From assembly GCF_003075435.1 (NCBI RefSeq), contig NZ_QCZJ01000006.1, positions 62,001-126,000 of the forward strand: DNA of 64,000 bases. Reading direction: 5' to 3'. The notes below the pieces were generated by a model. It did not search any database, had not been told where the DNA came from, and was given only the letters and a program-made list of their open reading frames with translations. The position numbers and the translations under genes were made by a program. Within the stretch, counting starts at the first letter, position 1. The number at the start of each line of letters is the position of its first letter. This DNA is from Terrimonas sp. (lineage in GTDB: Bacteria > Bacteroidota > Bacteroidia > Chitinophagales > Chitinophagaceae). Shown here piece after piece: positions 61,136-64,000 of the stretch.

Positions 61136-62458
61136 ATGTCTTCAGGAGAACCAAAAACTAACGCGCATTTATCCAGGACACTCGGCCCGCTTATGTTATG
61201 GGGGCTTGGAGTGGGGTATGTAATATCCGGCATGTACTTTGGCTGGAACCTTGGTCTTGCAGAAGGCGGAACCTATGGTTTGGGATTAGCTACCATCTTC
61301 ATTATTATTTTATACATCACCTTTACATTTTCTTATACCGAGCTGGCCTGTGCCATTCCAAAAGCGGGTGGTGTATTTGACTATGCAACAAGGGCGTTAG
61401 GAAAAGATGCCGGCTTTATCGCGGGTATGGCACAGATCATTGAATTTGTTTTTGCCCCGCCTGCCATTGCCGCTGCTATCGGGGCATATTTTCATATTTT
61501 CTTTCCGCAGGTACCGGTTACCGTTATTGCAATAGTGGCATATATTATTTTTACCAGCCTGAATATATACGGCGTAAAAGCAGCAGCCACATTCGAGTTG
61601 GTCATTACCATTCTTGCTGTTGTTGAGCTGCTCATTTTTGCAGGCGCTACGCTTCCGCATTTTGAATGGAAAAATGTAACAGAAAATGCATTTCCCAATG
61701 GTATTAAAGGCGCGTGGGCTGCCATACCATTTGCCATCTGGTTTTTTCTTGCTATTGAAGGTGTAGCTAATGTAGCGGAAGAAGCGGTGAATCCACAAAG
61801 GAATATCTTGATCGGTTTTGGTTCGGCTCTGCTGACGCTTATCATCCTTTGTATATTAACTTTTCTATCATCTGTAGGCGTTGCAGGCTGGGAAGCTATC
61901 GTGTATCCGTCACCGGGAGCTGAGCCATCAGACTCACCTCTGCCGCTTGCCTTAGCAAAAATTACCGGCAACAGCGGATGGCTGTATCATTTATTAATTA
62001 CAATTGGATTAATGGGACTGGTAGCGTCCTTTCACGGCATTATACTCGCTGCAGGCAGAGCAACATTTGAATTTGGAAGAGTTGGGTATATTCCCCTGGC
62101 TATTGGCAAGGTGCACCGCAAATTCAAAACACCGGCCAATGCTTTGCTTATTAATATGGTGGTAGGCATCATTGCTTTGCTTACCGGCAAAACATCTGAA
62201 ATTATAACCATTGCCTGCTTTGGTGCGCTTACATTATATATTTTTTCGATGATAACAGTATTGGTATTGCGGAAGAAAGAACCGGATATTGAGCGCCCTT
62301 TTAAAGTGCCTTTTTTCCCATACTTCCCTTACATTGCTTTGATAATTGCCATAATTTCGCTGATTGCAATGACTACCTTAAACCTTACCGTTGCAATGAT
62401 CTATTTTGGTATCCTGCTTGCTGGTTATATATGGTTTCATTTTTTTGTAAAAAAATAA
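61136..62458 (+). CDS. APC-superfamily permease (ethanolamine permease-like)
   Basis: The 440-residue protein has 12 hydrophobic segments and the amino acid-polyamine-organocation pattern: LGPLMLWGLGVGYVISGMYFGWNLGL, ELACAIPKAGGVFDYATRALG, AFASF-like IEFVFAPPAIAAAIGAYF, EGVANVAEEAVNPQRNILIGFGSAL and GRVGYIPLAIGKVHRKFKTPANAL. The GMYFGWNLGLAEGG segment and overall order are close to ethanolamine permeases. It lies 3 bases before the glutamine-synthetase-like gene, so it is certainly co-transcribed and the two likely form an uptake-plus-conjugation pair. Start at 61136 (MSSGEPKTNAHL). Confidence 0.88.
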   Translation: MSSGEPKTNAHLSRTLGPLMLWGLGVGYVISGMYFGWNLGLAEGGTYGLGLATIFIIILYITFTFSYTELACAIPKAGGVFDYATRALGKDAGFIAGMAQIIEFVFAPPAIAAAIGAYFHIFFPQVPVTVIAIVAYIIFTSLNIYGVKAAATFELVITILAVVELLIFAGATLPHFEWKNVTENAFPNGIKGAWAAIPFAIWFFLAIEGVANVAEEAVNPQRNILIGFGSALLTLIILCILTFLSSVGVAGWEAIVYPSPGAEPSDSPLPLALAKITGNSGWLYHLLITIGLMGLVASFHGIILAAGRATFEFGRVGYIPLAIGKVHRKFKTPANALLINMVVGIIALLTGKTSEIITIACFGALTLYIFSMITVLVLRKKEPDIERPFKVPFFPYFPYIALIIAIISLIAMTTLNLTVAMIYFGILLAGYIWFHFFVKK

Positions 62459-62461
62459 AAT

Positions 62462-63829
62462 ATGCCTTCGGTTACATCAACTTCAGCATTGCTTAAACAG
62501 CTTGCCGATAAAAAAATGCAGAAAGTAAAATTAGCTGTAACAGATATTGACGGCGTGCTGCGCGGTAAAGTCATCAGCTTTGAAAAATTTAAATCTATCG
62601 CGGAAAGCGGTTTTGGTTTTTGTGATGTGGTATTTGGCTGGGATGCGGGTGATGTGGCTTATGATAATGCCGCTATTACCGGCTGGCATACAGGCTACCC
62701 GGATGCTATGGCTGTGATTGATATTAAAACCTGCCGCTATATCCCCTGGGATAATGATATCGCTTTTTTTCTTGCAGATTTTGATACGAAAGAAGCTGCT
62801 TCTGAAATCTGCCCCAGGAATTTATTAAAGAAAGTTAATGCGCAGGTGAAGAAAGCTGGTTATCACGCTTATTGCTCACAGGAATTTGAATGGTTTAACC
62901 TGGTTGATAATTCCGATGAATTATATGCAGGAAAATTCCGCGACCTGAAACCAATGACCAACGGCATGTTTGGTTATTCAGTGTTAAGAGCATCCCAACG
63001 CAATGCGTTTTTTAATGACCTGTTTGATCTGCTGAAAAAATTTGACGTGCCGCTTGAAGGAATACATACAGAAACAGGACCGGGCGTGTATGAAGCTGCT
63101 ATTACTTATTCGGATTCGCTGGAGGCTGCAGACAGGGCTGTATTGTTTAAAAGCAGCGTGAAGGAAATTGGTTACCGCCACGGTGTGCTGCCTACATTCA
63201 TGGCAAAGTTTAATGAAAACCTGCCGGGTTGCAGCGGGCATGTGCACCAGAGCCTCTGGTCTGCTGACCTGAAACAGAACCTGTTTTACGACAAAAAGAA
63301 AAAACATAATATCAGCGCGCTAATGGAAAGTTATATAGCAGGGCAATTATATTGTCTTCCCTATATATTGCCCATGTTTGCGCCTACGGTTAACAGTTAT
63401 AAAAGGCTGGTGGAAGGCGCCTGGGCGCCCACAACGCTGACCTGGGCGGTAGATAACCGCACAACAGCTTTGCGTGCACTGCCGGCTGGTGAAAAATCTG
63501 CGAGACTGGAAACAAGAGTGGTGGGTTCTGATTCTAATCCTTATCTCGCCATTGCTGCCTGTCTTGCTTCGGGATTATATGGTGTGAAGAAAAAACTGAA
63601 ACTGGAAACACCTGTTACTATCGGCAATGGCTATGCGAATAAAACCAACGGTGTGTTGCCATCCAATTTATGGCAGGCTACACAGGCTATGAAAAACTCC
63701 GACCTGGCTAAAGAGCTTTTTGGTGAAACTTTTGTAGCACATTTTACAGCCACAAGAGAATGGGAATGGCGCCAGTTTTCAAAAGTAGTGACGGATTGGG
63801 AGCTGAAGCGGTATCTGGAGATTATTTAA
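62462..63829 (+). CDS. Glutamine synthetase family ligase (gamma-glutamyl-amine synthetase-like)
   Basis: The 455-residue protein has the GS beta-grasp N-terminus (KVKLAVTDIDGVLRGKVISF) and a catalytic domain with SQEFEWFNL (metal Glu), HTETGPGVYEAAIT, LPGCSGHVHQSLW, FAPTVNSYKRLVEGAWAP, and ATRALPAGE-like TTALRALPAGEKSARLETRVVGSDSNPYLA (Arg ligands). It differs from housekeeping GlnA and resembles enzymes that attach glutamate to amines such as putrescine or ethanolamine (PuuA/GlnA-like). The 3-base spacing to the permease and the Fe-dependent alcohol dehydrogenase that follows support amine catabolism. Confidence 0.88.
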   Translation: MPSVTSTSALLKQLADKKMQKVKLAVTDIDGVLRGKVISFEKFKSIAESGFGFCDVVFGWDAGDVAYDNAAITGWHTGYPDAMAVIDIKTCRYIPWDNDIAFFLADFDTKEAASEICPRNLLKKVNAQVKKAGYHAYCSQEFEWFNLVDNSDELYAGKFRDLKPMTNGMFGYSVLRASQRNAFFNDLFDLLKKFDVPLEGIHTETGPGVYEAAITYSDSLEAADRAVLFKSSVKEIGYRHGVLPTFMAKFNENLPGCSGHVHQSLWSADLKQNLFYDKKKKHNISALMESYIAGQLYCLPYILPMFAPTVNSYKRLVEGAWAPTTLTWAVDNRTTALRALPAGEKSARLETRVVGSDSNPYLAIAACLASGLYGVKKKLKLETPVTIGNGYANKTNGVLPSNLWQATQAMKNSDLAKELFGETFVAHFTATREWEWRQFSKVVTDWELKRYLEII

Positions 63830-63935
63830 GGTGATAGCTTTCGGCTTTCAGCTATCAGCCGTCAGCTATCAGGTGAAAGGTTTATAATTTATCGGTTCAG
63901 GCTGATAGCTGACAACTTATTTCAAATTTCAAATT
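63830..63935. repeat. CTATCAG/CTGATAG simple repeat before the alcohol dehydrogenase
   Basis: TTTCAGCTATCAGCCGTCAG, CTATCAGG, and GGCTGATAGCTGACAAC alternate in the gap, followed by TTTCAAATTTCAAATTC. This family matches 21657-21725 and the insert in the ABC ATPase. Confidence 0.7.
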
Positions 63936-63941
63936 CGATAT

Positions 63942-64000
63942 ATGTCATTCGAAAAAATTCATCAGTTTAATTTTCCTACCACTATACGTTTTGGTGCGAA
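63942..64000 (+). CDS. Iron-containing alcohol dehydrogenase, N-terminal fragment
   Basis: An ATG at 63942 opens a frame reading MSFEKIHQFNFPTTIRFGA that runs off the window end. This start is typical of iron-containing (group III) alcohol dehydrogenases. The fragment is only 19 codons, so the call rests on that match and on the neighbouring amine-metabolism genes. An alcohol/aldehyde dehydrogenase would fit oxidation of a gamma-glutamyl-amine product. Confidence 0.65.
   Translation, partial: MSFEKIHQFNFPTTIRFGA

Overview
The window looks like chromosomal DNA of a Bacteroidota bacterium, most likely family Chitinophagaceae. The evidence is a SusD-type nutrient-binding lipoprotein, a fused LpxC/FabZ, the type IX secretion regulator PorX with T9SS-sorted cargo, an ECF sigma/FecR pair, histone-H1-like and PepSY small proteins, and TAnnTTTG-type -7 promoter boxes in front of many genes. 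The DNA is moderately AT-rich. It carries many short dispersed repeats, several of which have entered coding sequence.

Layout. 1-4.3 kb: tail of a SusD gene and a large secreted alpha/alpha-toroid (glycosidase-like) protein. 4.3-9.9 kb: an inverted-repeat element, a WYL regulator, an AI-2E family exporter, a luciferase-like flavin oxidoreductase, a TatD nuclease and the tRNA dehydratase TcdA. 9.9-12 kb: an unusual noncoding tract of tRNA-like modules followed by a slipin (band-7/SPFH) gene interrupted by one in-frame TGA. 12-19 kb: leuS with a DUF559 endonuclease-like cassette inserted in frame, ftsX, pheS and an SDR gene. 20-25.7 kb: a lipid A cluster (HD-domain protein, lpxD, lpxC/fabZ, lpxA, ABC ATPase). 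25.7-31 kb: porX, an OmpA protein, a metallo-hydrolase and a helix-hairpin-helix protein. 31-42.7 kb: acyl-CoA dehydrogenase, an M48-like protease, a cupredoxin/dehydrogenase-like secreted protein, a nucleosidase, a DJ-1 protein, a T9SS cargo protein, mannose-1-phosphate guanylyltransferase and arabinose-5-phosphate isomerase. 43-46 kb: recQ, an H1-like protein and tRNA-Phe. 46-50 kb: a sigma/FecR/STN surface-signalling operon. 50-61 kb: mostly secreted or envelope proteins plus a hydroxyacid dehydrogenase and an aminotransferase. 61-64 kb: an amino acid/ethanolamine-type permease, a glutamine-synthetase-like ligase and the start of an iron alcohol dehydrogenase, which suggests monoamine catabolism by gamma-glutamylation.

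The strongest candidate for something new is the tract at 9989-10580. Two modules there read in the order T-arm, acceptor hairpin, D-arm. They are circularly permuted tRNAs whose acceptor stems are closed by 3-4 nt loops, so they cannot have a free CCA end as encoded. A third module in normal order carries a long structured insertion where the anticodon arm belongs. This organisation resembles the tRNA-mimic domain of bacterial Y RNAs, but no Ro60 or RtcB gene is in view. The partner here would be the slipin gene, which appears to be decaying or recoded.

The second notable item is the REP-bounded DUF559 cassette inside the editing domain of leucyl-tRNA synthetase. All folds and family calls were made by eye.
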